DNA of 64,000 nucleotides from Desulfospira sp963664655 (GCA_963664655.2 OY761554.1:186001-250000), one strand, 5' to 3'. Counted from the first letter of the stretch, positions 17,823 through 26,654 are shown. A program made the numbers and translations. The notes: generated from the sequence alone by a model not told the origin.

Positions 17823-17899
17823 AGCCCCTCTGTGGTGTTTGGCGAAAGCCAAACCTCGGTGCCCTCTGTGGTTTGAAAATATGAAATCCCGAAGGGGCT
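17823..17899. repeat. Structured intergenic element with GAAA tetraloop hairpin
   Basis: AGCCCCT at 17823-17829 pairs with AGGGGCT at 17893-17899 and encloses a 7-bp hairpin (GTTTGGC/GCCAAAC, 17837-17854) capped by GAAA. The 11-base word CCCTCTGTGGT occurs twice inside (17826-17836 and 17862-17872). It has no coding content. The CTCTGTGG wording resembles dispersed intergenic repeats of environmental proteobacteria. It lies just upstream of the TetR operators. Confidence 0.45.
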
Positions 17900-17939
17900 G
17901 AATTACTCTTCTTTTATTTGTTTAACACGTTCTTAATGC

Positions 17940-17991
17940 TTGACAATTTAATACAGGCGTATTAAACCCATTGATTAATACAACCGTATTA
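17940..17991 (+). promoter_or_regulatory. Promoter with two perfect TetR-type operators
   Basis: TAATAC-AGGC-GTATTA (17949-17964) and TAATAC-AACC-GTATTA (17976-17991) have identical palindromic arms and centres 27 bp apart. A TTGACA (17940-17945) sits just before the first operator, so bound repressor would block polymerase. The TetR-family gene starts 19 nt after the second site, indicating autoregulation of the regulator-sulfotransferase pair. Confidence 0.75.
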
Positions 17992-18009
17992 TTTTTGAAA
18001 GGATCATTT

Positions 18010-18669
18010 ATGCCAGAGTCTACCCCCCCAAACACACCCCAGAAATTAATGGATGCCGGCATCAGGGTTTTTGCGGAAAAGGGATACCGGGACGCCACTG
18101 TCAGGGAAATTTGCAAAGAAGCAGGGGCCGCCAACATTAATGCGGTCAATTATTATTTCGGTTCCAAGGAAAAACTGTACCGTGAAATTCTGGACACCAT
18201 TTTTTCCGCGTATGACCGGTTTGACCAAGAAAACTGGGACCGAAAAACACCCCGGGAGCAACTAAGGTCAATGATCTCAAACTTCTGCAACATGCTTTAC
18301 AAAAACAATGCGTTCGCCTCGGACATTACATCCATTTTTATTTGCGAGATGACCCGGCCCTCCCCGTTCATCAAGGAACTGGTGGATACCTATAACCGGC
18401 CCCGGATCAAGCGGCACTTAAAAATGTTCCGGGACCTTTTAGGGGCGGACGCGACAGATGATATGGCCCGGGACTGCCTGGTGTCTGTGGCCGGGCAGCT
18501 GCTTTATTACAGCTTTGCATGGCCGGTTTTTTCCCGGCTGTTTCCGGATTATTCCGCTGATGAGCGGTATGAACAATGGGCCGCCCATGTATATGAATTT
18601 TCTGTGGGAGGCATTGAGGCCATGCAAAACCGCATCTTCAAAGAAAGGGGGGATACCAATGGGAATTAA
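18010..18669 (+). CDS. TetR/AcrR-family transcriptional regulator (CecR-like)
   Basis: The N-terminal HTH is typical of TetR (MDAGIRVFAEKGYRDATVRE, then ICKEAGAANINAVNYYFGSK). The larger C-terminal half resembles the DUF1956 ligand domain of CecR/YbiH-type repressors. The ATG at 18010 has AAAGGAT upstream; an in-frame TTG at 17971 would place the second operator inside the gene, so it is rejected. The product is 219 aa. It overlaps the sulfotransferase start by 11 nt, so the two are one operon, and two palindromic operators precede it. Confidence 0.9.
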   Translation: MPESTPPNTPQKLMDAGIRVFAEKGYRDATVREICKEAGAANINAVNYYFGSKEKLYREILDTIFSAYDRFDQENWDRKTPREQLRSMISNFCNMLYKNNAFASDITSIFICEMTRPSPFIKELVDTYNRPRIKRHLKMFRDLLGADATDDMARDCLVSVAGQLLYYSFAWPVFSRLFPDYSADERYEQWAAHVYEFSVGGIEAMQNRIFKERGDTNGN

Positions 18670-19825
18670 GCTTGAATCACAGCCGTTCATAGAGAATGCC
18701 CTTAAAACATCCGGTCTGGCGGATTTCGGGGGAGATACCTTTAAACCGGGCCTTGAAGCCCTGATCAAATCACTGAACACCGACCTGGATCTGACTGAAG
18801 GCACTGCCGGGTATTTTCAGCAGATGATCACCCAGATCCTTATCAACCGGCTGCAGGTTACCCGGTTGATAAAAGACCATCCTGAAATTCAAGACGAAAA
18901 AATAAAGGCCCCCCTTTTTATCGTGGGGCTGCCCAGGACCGGCACCACCATGATCCAGACCCTGATGGCCCTGGACCCCTTGTCCCGGTTTCTGAGAAAT
19001 TTTGAATCTGCCGGTGCTGTCTGCCCGCCACCCTCTTTATTGTCCAATAAGCCTGACCCCAGAATTCAGGCCGGTCACGATGCCATGGAAGGATTATTCT
19101 CAATAAAACCTGAACTGCGGGGCATTAACGGTATTAATTTCATGGCCCTGGGCACCGCGGAATGCCAGAACCTCATGGCCCACGAATTTGTCCATGCGGG
19201 CTGGAGCACCGGGTCCAGCCTGTTCGGCCACGGCAATTGGGTGGGGGAATGCGACATGACACCAGCCTATGGCTGGCACAAACGCCTGGTTAAAATGTTC
19301 CAGTGGGCACTGCCCAACGAGCGCTGGGTCCTCAAGGCCCCGCTTCATCTGTTCGGTCTGGAAACCCTTTTAAAAACCTATCCGGACGCCAGAATCATAT
19401 TTACCCACCGGAACCCGTTTGATGCCATGCTGTCCGGTGTCAGCATGACTGCCCACTGGACTGAGCTTACCACAGGACAGGTGGATATCCCGGCCATAGC
19501 AAACTGGTATCCTGCCCTTTGGGCCAAGGGGCTTGAGCGGGGCTTGGCGGTCAGGGATACATTGGGAAAAGAACAGGTTTTTGATGTATTTCATGCCAAC
19601 CTGAGCCATGATCCGGTCAAATCCATAAAAAAAATTTACGAACACTTTGATATCCCCTTCAGTCAAACGGTCCAAAAACGGATACAGGTCTGGCTGCGGG
19701 ACAATCCCCGTTCAAAATTCGGCCGCCACGTCTGCAATGCTTCTGAACTGGGAATAGACCCGGACCGGGAAAAAGAACGGTTCGGTTTTTATCTTAACCG
19801 CGTTAACTTTGCAGGAGGCGACTAA
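18659..19825 (+). CDS. Sulfotransferase family protein
   Basis: A 388-residue cytoplasmic enzyme. The PAPS phosphosulfate-binding loop is visible as FIVGLPRTGTTMIQTL (87-102), and a later RIIFTHRNPFDAMLSG matches the 3'-phosphate-binding segment of sulfotransferases. It should move sulfate from PAPS to a hydroxyl or amine on a small molecule, lipid or glycan; bacterial relatives of this group are mostly uncharacterized. The ATG at 18659 follows AAGGGGGGAT and overlaps the end of the TetR gene, so it is co-transcribed and probably controlled by that repressor. Confidence 0.88.
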   Translation: MGIKLESQPFIENALKTSGLADFGGDTFKPGLEALIKSLNTDLDLTEGTAGYFQQMITQILINRLQVTRLIKDHPEIQDEKIKAPLFIVGLPRTGTTMIQTLMALDPLSRFLRNFESAGAVCPPPSLLSNKPDPRIQAGHDAMEGLFSIKPELRGINGINFMALGTAECQNLMAHEFVHAGWSTGSSLFGHGNWVGECDMTPAYGWHKRLVKMFQWALPNERWVLKAPLHLFGLETLLKTYPDARIIFTHRNPFDAMLSGVSMTAHWTELTTGQVDIPAIANWYPALWAKGLERGLAVRDTLGKEQVFDVFHANLSHDPVKSIKKIYEHFDIPFSQTVQKRIQVWLRDNPRSKFGRHVCNASELGIDPDREKERFGFYLNRVNFAGGD

Positions 19826-19984
19826 TTGCTACCTGGTTCTCAATTTTAAAATCATCTGGGTCATCTGCTGTGATTTTAAGATACTGGAGAGCTAACCTGG
19901 ACAAAAAGGCAGCAAGGAAAACCGCGGCGGAACCCTTTTGAGCCCGGACTCAGCGCCAAGGCTATGTTCATTGTTCAATGACGG

Positions 19985-20869
19985 TTATAATTTTTCTATA
20001 ATTTTTTCCAATGCCGCATTAAATTCTGCGGGGGTTACCCGGGGAATGAAATGGCCTGAGCCGGGAATCAGGACAACATGGTCATGCAGCGCTTTTTCGT
20101 TACCTTCCGGGCCACCGTTGATGTTATATAGCAGTGGTGAAAATTTTTTAAGCTCAACCGGCTCTTTTTGTGAATTCCATTTGATGCATTCATACAAGGA
20201 ACTGATTCCCATCTTATGATCAGCGGCCAGCATAGATTGATAAGTTGAATTGACCAGATCCGGGTCTGCACCCGGCACAAACATTGACCCCACCGTTTCC
20301 TTCAACGCCAACGGATAATCTTTTTTCAATTTCTCAAGAAATGCCATTTTCATTTTTTCCGGAACAGAGGCAAGCGGCGTATAGAATGCATCAACGGCAA
20401 CGATTCCAATCACTTTTTCCCCGAGCAGTTTGGCCGCTTCGATCACTATGGGGCCGCCCATGGAATGGCCGACAAGCACTATTTTTTTAGTGTCAACCTT
20501 GTCGGAAACCGCTTTCACATCCCGGGCAAATGCCGGCATTGTAAATTCCTGACGGTCGGTTTCAGAGTCTCCGTGGCCTGCCAGATCCAGCCAAACCACC
20601 TTATGGTTACGGGAAAAATAATCCATCTGATGCTGCCATACGGTATGATCACACAACCAGCCGTGAACGAACAAAAGGGTGGTTTCCCCCTGCCCGCAAG
20701 CCCCATACGCAATACGGGTACCGGCAGATTCGGCGAATTGTTTTTCAGGCCGGGCGACCGGGCTGTTTATGGCGCAGGCCGACAGAAACAGACCTATCAT
20801 TGCGGCCGTCAGATAAATGGCAACGGACTTATTTCTAATCATATTTATGGTAAGTTTTTTTTGAATCAT
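19985..20869 (-). CDS. Alpha/beta hydrolase, predicted lipoprotein
   Basis: A 294-residue alpha/beta hydrolase with an N-terminal signal segment ending in a lipobox (LSAC, C32), so it should be anchored to a membrane outside the cytoplasm. The nucleophile elbow is GHSMGG with S136 and the likely catalytic histidine is H273 (GSGHFIPR). An FVHGW oxyanion loop is at 67-71. Substrate could be an ester, lactone or haloalkane-like compound; nothing in the context decides it. A second in-frame ATG at 20842 would shorten the N-terminus by 9 residues. Confidence 0.87.
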   Translation of the reverse strand: MIQKKLTINMIRNKSVAIYLTAAMIGLFLSACAINSPVARPEKQFAESAGTRIAYGACGQGETTLLFVHGWLCDHTVWQHQMDYFSRNHKVVWLDLAGHGDSETDRQEFTMPAFARDVKAVSDKVDTKKIVLVGHSMGGPIVIEAAKLLGEKVIGIVAVDAFYTPLASVPEKMKMAFLEKLKKDYPLALKETVGSMFVPGADPDLVNSTYQSMLAADHKMGISSLYECIKWNSQKEPVELKKFSPLLYNINGGPEGNEKALHDHVVLIPGSGHFIPRVTPAEFNAALEKIIEKL

Positions 20870-20898
20870 AGATCTATTGTCTCCCGTCGTCAGGCTTT

Positions 20899-21645
20899 TT
20901 AATCAATTAAAACCATCCCGCAGGCCGGTTTCATTTCAGACGCTTCAGACTTCCATCCGGCCAGTTCCATCAGTTTTGTAACGTTTATGCCAAAACCGGA
21001 CATGGACTGTCTGGCCATATCCGGATGTCTGCACGGGCCTTCACCGGACAGCACATTACATCTTATGTGTTCCCCGCAAAATAGTTTTTTACATGAACCG
21101 GCCGCATAAGCACAGGATTTTTCATACCCCATTTGCTTTGCCTTATTTTCAATGGATGATCCGATTTCATGCAGCAGCCTGAATATTTCAATCCGCTGGT
21201 GGGAGAACATAATGTCTGAAGAAACTGAAATTTTAAATACCATCGCATCGGTACCCTGTTGAATTCGTTTGCGAAACCCATCAGGGCCGCTCACATTGGG
21301 CGGACACCTGAATGAGGCCCCATAATTTTCACACGCTGGATTTTGACACAATGCCGCCAGTTCATCGCTGATTTCAATGTTATGGGACAGGACCCATGCC
21401 GCGTCGGTTGCGCCCAGGCTATGGGCTGTTTGCAGCAGCACTTCAAAATTTCTTCGGTCTCTTGGTTTAAGGCCACCCTTTTCATCCGCTGATGCGGACC
21501 TTGCTGATAAATATTCTTCCCAGGGGTTGCACACCGGTTTTGCGGCACAAAGCCTGTCAATGTAACAATCTTCACATAAGGTTTCTTCCTTATGCTTTCG
21601 TTTCTCACCTTCCGGGATCACTGCGTTGCACTGGCGGCATTTCAT
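20899..21645 (-). CDS. DUF2284 metal-binding protein with N-terminal zinc ribbon
   Basis: The core matches DUF2284, a cysteine-rich putative metal-binding family: CQNPACENYGASFRCPPNV is a hallmark, with more cysteines in CAYAAGSCKKLFCGEH and CRHPDMARQSMSGFGI. The first 30 residues add a separate CXXC...CXXC ribbon (MKCRQCNAVIPEGEK ... LCEDCY), which is not part of the usual domain. The ATG at 21645 has AGGAAG upstream, better than the ATG at 21714, giving 248 aa. Such proteins are frequent in anaerobes; the function is unproven. Confidence 0.85.
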   Translation of the reverse strand: MKCRQCNAVIPEGEKRKHKEETLCEDCYIDRLCAAKPVCNPWEEYLSARSASADEKGGLKPRDRRNFEVLLQTAHSLGATDAAWVLSHNIEISDELAALCQNPACENYGASFRCPPNVSGPDGFRKRIQQGTDAMVFKISVSSDIMFSHQRIEIFRLLHEIGSSIENKAKQMGYEKSCAYAAGSCKKLFCGEHIRCNVLSGEGPCRHPDMARQSMSGFGINVTKLMELAGWKSEASEMKPACGMVLID

Positions 21646-21763
21646 ATGATTCTTCCTATTCGAAACAGGGTGCGGGCATCTGCGGCTTTCCCGCGGCCCG
21701 TTTTTATTCTGCATTCATATTCTGACTTCCTGAAGACTATAATCCGGCTAACGATGAAAAGTC

Positions 21764-21781
21764 ATCCCCCTTTTGGGGGAT
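21764..21781. terminator. Short GC hairpin ATCCCCC-TTTT-GGGGGAT
   Basis: Seven-base perfect arms with a TTTT loop, at 21764-21781. It lies about 120 nt upstream of the DUF2284 start and about 200 nt upstream of the crotonase gene. There is no T tract, so it may be a weak pause or structural site rather than a terminator. Confidence 0.35.
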
Positions 21782-21984
21782 ATTCAGCACAATTGCTGAA
21801 ATTCGTATATTTCTTTAAGGCCGTTCCGCCCTTGTTTTCGGTCCATACTTATGGTAACGAATACCCTGTTCACAAGACTCATTTATAAGGGACATTCCAT
21901 ACGTTCATGCCCTTACCGGCCTTACACTGCCTTTTCTTCCGGCCATGGGGCACCGTCCCGTCACCTTAAAACCGGAGGATTCAA

Positions 21985-22761
21985 ATGGATTACGAAGAGA
22001 TCACTTTTTCCAAGGCCGATGACATTGGGATTTTAGCCCTTGACACCCCTGAAAAGATCAATGCCCTTTCCCGGCAAAAAATCAATGAAATCATCCACGT
22101 CCTGGAACGGGTGGCAGAGGATGAATCCGTTAAAGTGCTGATTCTCAAGGCCAATGGAAAACATTTTTGCGCCGGACACGACCTGTCTGAAATGGTGGAC
22201 CATGGAACCAAAGAGTACAAGATCATTTTTGACCGGTGTACCCGGATGATGATGATGCTCCACGAAATCCCCCAGCCCGTGATCTGCCAGGTCCAGGGGA
22301 TTGCCACCGCCGCCGGCTGCCAGCTGGCGGCCTGGTGCGATCTGGTGGTGGCGGCGGACAATGCCAGGTTCTCCACCCCCGGGGTTAAGATCGGCCTTTT
22401 CTGCACCACTCCCATGGTGGCCATTACCCGGGCCATCGGCCGAAAAGCGGCCATGGAGATGCTGCTCACCGGCCGGGATTTTCCCGCATCCGAGGCCAGG
22501 GAACTGGGCCTTGTCAACCGGGTGGTCCCCTTAGAAAGCCTGGACACCGAGACCATGGCCCTGGCCCGGCAGATTTCCCAGGCCAGCGGGTTTGCCCTGG
22601 CCATCGGCAAACAGGGACTTTACGCCCAGGCCGACATGACCGATGCCCAGGCCCTGCACTATGCCAAACATACCATTGTGATGAACAACACCTCAGAAGA
22701 TGCCCAGAACGGCATCAGCGCGTTTTTGAACAAAACTGCGCCTGTGTGGAAGGACCGGTAG
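21985..22761 (+). CDS. Enoyl-CoA hydratase/isomerase family protein (crotonase fold)
   Basis: A 258-residue crotonase with the oxyanion-hole segments HFCAGHDLSEMV and the second-hole region IATAAGCQLAAWCDLV. The strip where true hydratases have a catalytic glutamate (usually QPE) reads STPGVKIGLF, so that Glu is absent; this is the ECHDC3-like subtype whose reaction is uncertain. GGAGG precedes the ATG. No beta-oxidation genes are nearby, so a standalone acyl-CoA role is all that can be said. Confidence 0.85.
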   Translation: MDYEEITFSKADDIGILALDTPEKINALSRQKINEIIHVLERVAEDESVKVLILKANGKHFCAGHDLSEMVDHGTKEYKIIFDRCTRMMMMLHEIPQPVICQVQGIATAAGCQLAAWCDLVVAADNARFSTPGVKIGLFCTTPMVAITRAIGRKAAMEMLLTGRDFPASEARELGLVNRVVPLESLDTETMALARQISQASGFALAIGKQGLYAQADMTDAQALHYAKHTIVMNNTSEDAQNGISAFLNKTAPVWKDR

Positions 22762-22769
22762 CCTGGCCG

Positions 22770-24101
22770 TCACCCCGTGTGCGGATACTTTTTAAGCTGA
22801 CGGAACGTAAACACACTGCCGGCCAGGCCGGCCATCAGATAAGAAAAGGCCAGGGCGGCAAAAATACCTGCCGGGCCCATATATGGTGATGCGACCCAGG
22901 CAACGGGAAAATAAAGTATAAACAGCTGGGCCAGAATAAGGCCGGTTGAATGGACCGGTCTTTTCAGCACATTAAGTGCGGCGCAGGCCAGCTGCATCAT
23001 CCCTAAAAACCCCAGGGCCGGCGGAATGATCCGCAGGTACATCAGGGAAACTCCGGCCACGCCGGGATCGGTGCTGAAACAATGAATAACGGGTTTTGCC
23101 GCGGCCAAAAAGATTATGTAAACGGCCGCACCATATACCAAAGAGAACCTGTTGGCGGTCTTAAGCCCGCGAAGGACCCGGCCGCCATGCCTGGCCCCGA
23201 GATTATGCCCAAGGAAAATGGGAACCGCTGCCGCCAGGGCATTAACGGCCAGCATGGCAAACAGTTCAATCCTTACGGCAATGCCCAATCCGGCCACGGC
23301 ATGGCTGCCGTGGGCTGCAACCATGCCCGTGACCAGGCCGGAGCCAATGGGAAGAATGAGCCGGGAAAGTACACTGGGCAGGCCCACTACCAGGATCTCC
23401 TTTAAGCTGCCCGCCACAGCTGATATGGGTTCGGGCTTGAAACGCAGCACCCCGTGTTTCACTGTTAAAAGGCAGAGTACCGCCAAAAAAGAAAGGCCCC
23501 GGGCAATCACCGTGGCCAGGGCCGCCCCGGCCACGCCAAGCCCCTTTACGGGCCCCATACCGAATATCAGCACTGGGTCCAGAATCATGTTCACAAAAAC
23601 AGTGGCCAGGACAATCCTTGACGGGGTCCGGGTATCCCCCATGCCTTGGATCACCGCCATGCCGGCCATGGGAACCACCATGAAAATCACCCCCGGATAC
23701 CAGACCTGAAGGTATGCCCGGATGGCTTCAAGTGTACGGCCCGAAGCCCCGAAAAAAGAAAACAACGGCGTTATGGCGGCATACCCCGCGATGGCGAAAC
23801 ACCCCACCGGAACAAGGGCCAGGACCAGGCCCCATGTGGCGGTACGGGCAAGCTTTGGAAAATCATTTTCCCCTGCGGCCCTGGATACGGCGGCGGCGAT
23901 GCCGGCCCCCAGACCGTGGGCCACACTGCCCATGCCCATCACCAGAGGAAAGGTAAACGACAGGGCGGCCAGTTCAGCGCTGCCCAGCTGCCCCACAAAA
24001 TAGGTATCCATGAGGTTGAACAGGACAAGGCCCAGCATGCTCACGGCCATGGGGCCAGAAAGACGCGCCAGGACCAGGCTTTCCCGTTCAGTGGTAATCA
24101 T
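22770..24101 (-). CDS. MATE family multidrug/cation efflux transporter
   Basis: A 443-residue membrane protein with about twelve hydrophobic segments in two related halves. The MATE N-terminus is seen as LSGPMAVSMLGLVLFNLMDT followed by YFVGQLGSAELAALSFTFPL. It would export a drug-like cation or metabolite using Na+ or H+. It converges with the crotonase gene (8 nt between stops) and shares its strand with the periplasmic protein upstream. Confidence 0.92.
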   Translation of the reverse strand: MITTERESLVLARLSGPMAVSMLGLVLFNLMDTYFVGQLGSAELAALSFTFPLVMGMGSVAHGLGAGIAAAVSRAAGENDFPKLARTATWGLVLALVPVGCFAIAGYAAITPLFSFFGASGRTLEAIRAYLQVWYPGVIFMVVPMAGMAVIQGMGDTRTPSRIVLATVFVNMILDPVLIFGMGPVKGLGVAGAALATVIARGLSFLAVLCLLTVKHGVLRFKPEPISAVAGSLKEILVVGLPSVLSRLILPIGSGLVTGMVAAHGSHAVAGLGIAVRIELFAMLAVNALAAAVPIFLGHNLGARHGGRVLRGLKTANRFSLVYGAAVYIIFLAAAKPVIHCFSTDPGVAGVSLMYLRIIPPALGFLGMMQLACAALNVLKRPVHSTGLILAQLFILYFPVAWVASPYMGPAGIFAALAFSYLMAGLAGSVFTFRQLKKYPHTG

Positions 24102-24138
24102 TTGAAAAACAGCTGTCCCCGGCGGCTGACGCCCCCTG

Positions 24139-24636
24139 TTAAGGCGAGTTTTTCAGCTCGTTGATCAGCCGGTCCGTGTTCCTTTTGCAAAAGAAAAGGG
24201 TTAAGCCCAGCATGCAAAAGGCCGCCCCTGTGCAAATGACAAAGGGCAGGTTCAGCTGTTGATGTTTGGGGGCCGCCTTTGGGGCTCTGGCCGTGCCGGC
24301 CTTGCCGGCTTTGACGGTAAAGCCCTGTGGCGGGGCCATCCCTTCTTTCACTGCCTGATGACCGGGGCCTCCGTCCAGAATGATCCGGTAAGGCTGATTG
24401 GGGATGTCAACCGTAAGCTCGCTTTCCATGGGCATCCGCTTTTCAAAGATAATTTCGCTGCTGCCAAGGGTTTCCAGCCGGACCACGGCCCCGGTGGCCA
24501 GGGCTCCGGTGTCAAATTTACCCTGAACGGTAATGGTGCCGTCCTCATTGTCCAGTACATGGAGAAGCAGTGAGTGGGCATTGGCACAATTTACCGAAAA
24601 CAACAAAAACATCATTCCTAAGCATATGGATTTCAT
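24139..24636 (-). CDS. Periplasmic membrane-anchored protein, NikL-like, function uncertain
   Basis: A 165-residue protein with a signal peptide (cleavage expected after ANA) so the mature chain begins HSLLLHV. A beta-rich middle is followed by a C-terminal membrane segment (LPFVICTGAAFCMLGLTLF) and a basic tail. This layout resembles NikL-type accessory proteins of metal uptake systems. Its ATG overlaps the PepSY gene stop in TAATG behind GGAGGT, so it is the last gene of the DUF3649-PepSY operon. Metal specificity is unknown. Confidence 0.6.
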   Translation of the reverse strand: MKSICLGMMFLLFSVNCANAHSLLLHVLDNEDGTITVQGKFDTGALATGAVVRLETLGSSEIIFEKRMPMESELTVDIPNQPYRIILDGGPGHQAVKEGMAPPQGFTVKAGKAGTARAPKAAPKHQQLNLPFVICTGAAFCMLGLTLFFCKRNTDRLINELKNSP

Positions 24637-26210
24637 TATAATACCTCCTTAAACCCCCTGGTCAAGCCGCCGGTTTCTGCCGCTCCGGCGTTTGGCAGTT
24701 TCCAGGCAAGCACCAGAAACACCATACCGGCCAGTGCAAAGCCCAGGTCCACACAAAAAATATTCAGCATCCGGTCCTGGATCATCCCCATTGGGCCGGT
24801 GCCGGTCCGGACAAAATGAAGCAGGGGGGCCAAAAGAAACAGGAGACCGCCGGTTATGAGAAACTCCTTTGCCGCCTGCAATGTGCTGACCCGATAAAAA
24901 GACCAGGCAAGGCTGCCCAGCCAGGCGTTAAAGAACAGTCCCTGCTGCCAGGTCAACCGGAAGGCCATGTCAAAGGGCAGTATCCATTGAAGGTTAAGAA
25001 AAAGCCCGGTGGCCGGGATCACGCCCACCGCAACCGCAAGGGACAGCTTGTCCATCCAGTGGTAAAAGGGAAGGCGGCCTTTAAAGCGCCCGGCCCTTTT
25101 TTTCAGATAGAGCATAATGCCAAACCCCAGGGCAGTTCCCGTTCCCAGCATCCCCCCAGCCACGAGAAGCCGGGTGACAATGCCCACACCGAAAAGCAGG
25201 TGCAGAAAATAAACCGCTTCGGTTAAAAGGACTCCCCACGGCCGGTCTTCCACCCGGTTTTGGGAAATGAGGCTGCCGTCGGCCCCTTTAAGGGCCACCG
25301 CCGGTTTGTTGGTGACCCCGTTTAGAAAAGGCCTGAAGGGATTGTACCCTTCCAGCCGGATGACGGCGCTTTTGTCCCCCCAGTTTTCCAGGATAAGCCG
25401 CTGAAAGCGAATTTGGGGGTTGACCTGCCGGGCTTTTTCAATAAGGGCGGTTAATTTATTCATGGGCACCGGCTGATTCAGGACCTTTACCGGTGCAGGT
25501 TCGGGAAACAGAACCGGTCCGATGACCGGCCGGATATTGGCAGTCTTGCCCCTGGTGAGCACATAGGTCATGGGACCGGTGCCGTCAAAGCTGATCCCCA
25601 TGACAGACCCGCATAATACCACCAGTAAAAAAGGCAGAAAAGTCCAGAGAAACAAGCGGCGGTGCCATTTTGAATACACCGTCTGCGCGGACCTGCCCTT
25701 ATTTTTATATGTGAACAGGGCAATCAAAAACAGCCCGCCCCCGATCAAAAACATAACCCCCGGTGTCATCAGGCCAAACAGGACAAGCCCGGTCTTTTTC
25801 AAAGGCCTGGCATAGTGCATGCCGTTCAGAAACATGGCCAGATGGGTGGCCGGTCCCTCATCTTGTATCTGCTGTCCGGTGTTGGGGTTAAACACGGTTT
25901 CCCGGGTAAACAGGTGGGAGATCCTCAATGCCGGGTCTTTTTTATATCCCGGAAGGCTGATAAAGATCCTGTCCCTGGGAAAATCGGGGTCTGAAAGGAC
26001 TTGTTCGAGCATGGACTCATAGTCTATGTCCGGGATATCCGCCTGGCGGAAATGGCGGGAGGGTTTTTCCCATGTGTTAAGGTAGGGCATGAAAATGGCA
26101 AAGATGCCGAAAAAAACCGATGTATACATGAAAAGGCTTAACAGAATGCCCAGAAAAACATGGCCCCGGTATAATTGTTGTCTGAATTGTCTGGAGGTTG
26201 CGATTTTCAT
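24636..26210 (-). CDS. PepSY-associated TM domain protein
   Basis: A 524-residue protein with the PepSY_TM layout: an N-terminal helix (YRGHVFLGILLSLFMYTSVF), a large periplasmic part, then several more membrane segments with histidines. Family members sit in siderophore or heme uptake loci and some are inner-membrane ferric-siderophore reductases. The frame is open to 26276, but the ATG at 26210 lies just after the stop of the DUF3649 gene and matches the family start. The locus context (TonB receptor, AraC regulator) supports a role in metal release at the inner membrane. Confidence 0.88.
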   Translation of the reverse strand: MKIATSRQFRQQLYRGHVFLGILLSLFMYTSVFFGIFAIFMPYLNTWEKPSRHFRQADIPDIDYESMLEQVLSDPDFPRDRIFISLPGYKKDPALRISHLFTRETVFNPNTGQQIQDEGPATHLAMFLNGMHYARPLKKTGLVLFGLMTPGVMFLIGGGLFLIALFTYKNKGRSAQTVYSKWHRRLFLWTFLPFLLVVLCGSVMGISFDGTGPMTYVLTRGKTANIRPVIGPVLFPEPAPVKVLNQPVPMNKLTALIEKARQVNPQIRFQRLILENWGDKSAVIRLEGYNPFRPFLNGVTNKPAVALKGADGSLISQNRVEDRPWGVLLTEAVYFLHLLFGVGIVTRLLVAGGMLGTGTALGFGIMLYLKKRAGRFKGRLPFYHWMDKLSLAVAVGVIPATGLFLNLQWILPFDMAFRLTWQQGLFFNAWLGSLAWSFYRVSTLQAAKEFLITGGLLFLLAPLLHFVRTGTGPMGMIQDRMLNIFCVDLGFALAGMVFLVLAWKLPNAGAAETGGLTRGFKEVL

Positions 26211-26220
26211 GGATCGGGCC

Positions 26221-26526
26221 TTACCGTTGAAGTAAAAAGATTGCGGCTGAAAACAGCAGGGTCGGAACCAGGGCACTTAGAAAGGATGCCCGGCGTGTGG
26301 GGGACAGCGAGATCCACAAGGCAGCCAGGGACCAGGCCGCCGGGGTAAATAAAAAGGGCACAATAAGGGCTTCTTCCATTGCCCAGGGAAGAAGCCGTGC
26401 AAAAAGGGTCATGCCCGAATAGGCTGTCAAAAGCCCCCCGATTCCGGCGCAAAGCGCTTTAAACCAACCGATTCTGTTGCCGGGCCGCCTGGGGGCGGGG
26501 TTGAATTTATGGGATGTAATGGTCAT
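26221..26526 (-). CDS. Small DUF3649-like membrane protein
   Basis: About 101 residues with three hydrophobic segments (WFKALCAGIGGLLTAYSG, EEALIVPFLFTPAAWSLAA, FLSALVPTLLFSAAIFLL). The pattern and the position between a TonB receptor/AraC unit and a PepSY_TM gene match DUF3649 proteins of iron uptake loci. The start is uncertain: TTG at 26541 and ATG at 26526 are in the same frame; ATG is taken. The heptamer repeat array lies just upstream in its leader. Confidence 0.72.
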   Translation of the reverse strand: MTITSHKFNPAPRRPGNRIGWFKALCAGIGGLLTAYSGMTLFARLLPWAMEEALIVPFLFTPAAWSLAALWISLSPTRRASFLSALVPTLLFSAAIFLLQR

Positions 26527-26560
26527 GGACACCTGTATCAAGCTCTGGCTGTTAAGCGCG

Positions 26561-26600
26561 GGCTAATGGCTAATGGCTAATGGCTAATGGCTAATGGCTA
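26561..26600. repeat. Heptanucleotide tandem repeat, (GGCTAAT)5 plus GGCTA
   Basis: Five perfect copies of a 7-base unit followed by a partial copy, within 40 nt. It sits 35 to 74 nt upstream of the DUF3649 ATG, between that gene and the shared 28-bp site. Seven is not a multiple of three but the array is outside coding sequence, so copy-number slippage would change promoter or leader spacing rather than reading frame. Confidence 0.9.
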
Positions 26601-26626
26601 CCAATACCACGGCTATATAAACCCTG

Positions 26627-26654
26627 CTAACGGTGACCTGTTTTTTTTTAGCGG
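26627..26654 (-). promoter_or_regulatory. 28-bp shared site, copy A (upstream of DUF3649 operon)
   Basis: CTAACGG-N7-T9-AGCGG. It matches copy B at 30028-30055 at 24 of 28 positions with no gaps; both lie about 100-110 nt upstream of minus-strand starts in the same uptake locus. A binding site for the local AraC-type regulator is the simplest reading. It overlaps the last bases of the AraC gene. Confidence 0.6.

Noticed and set aside
26561..26600. Heptamer array as a small CRISPR
   Set aside because: There are no spacers; the units are contiguous.
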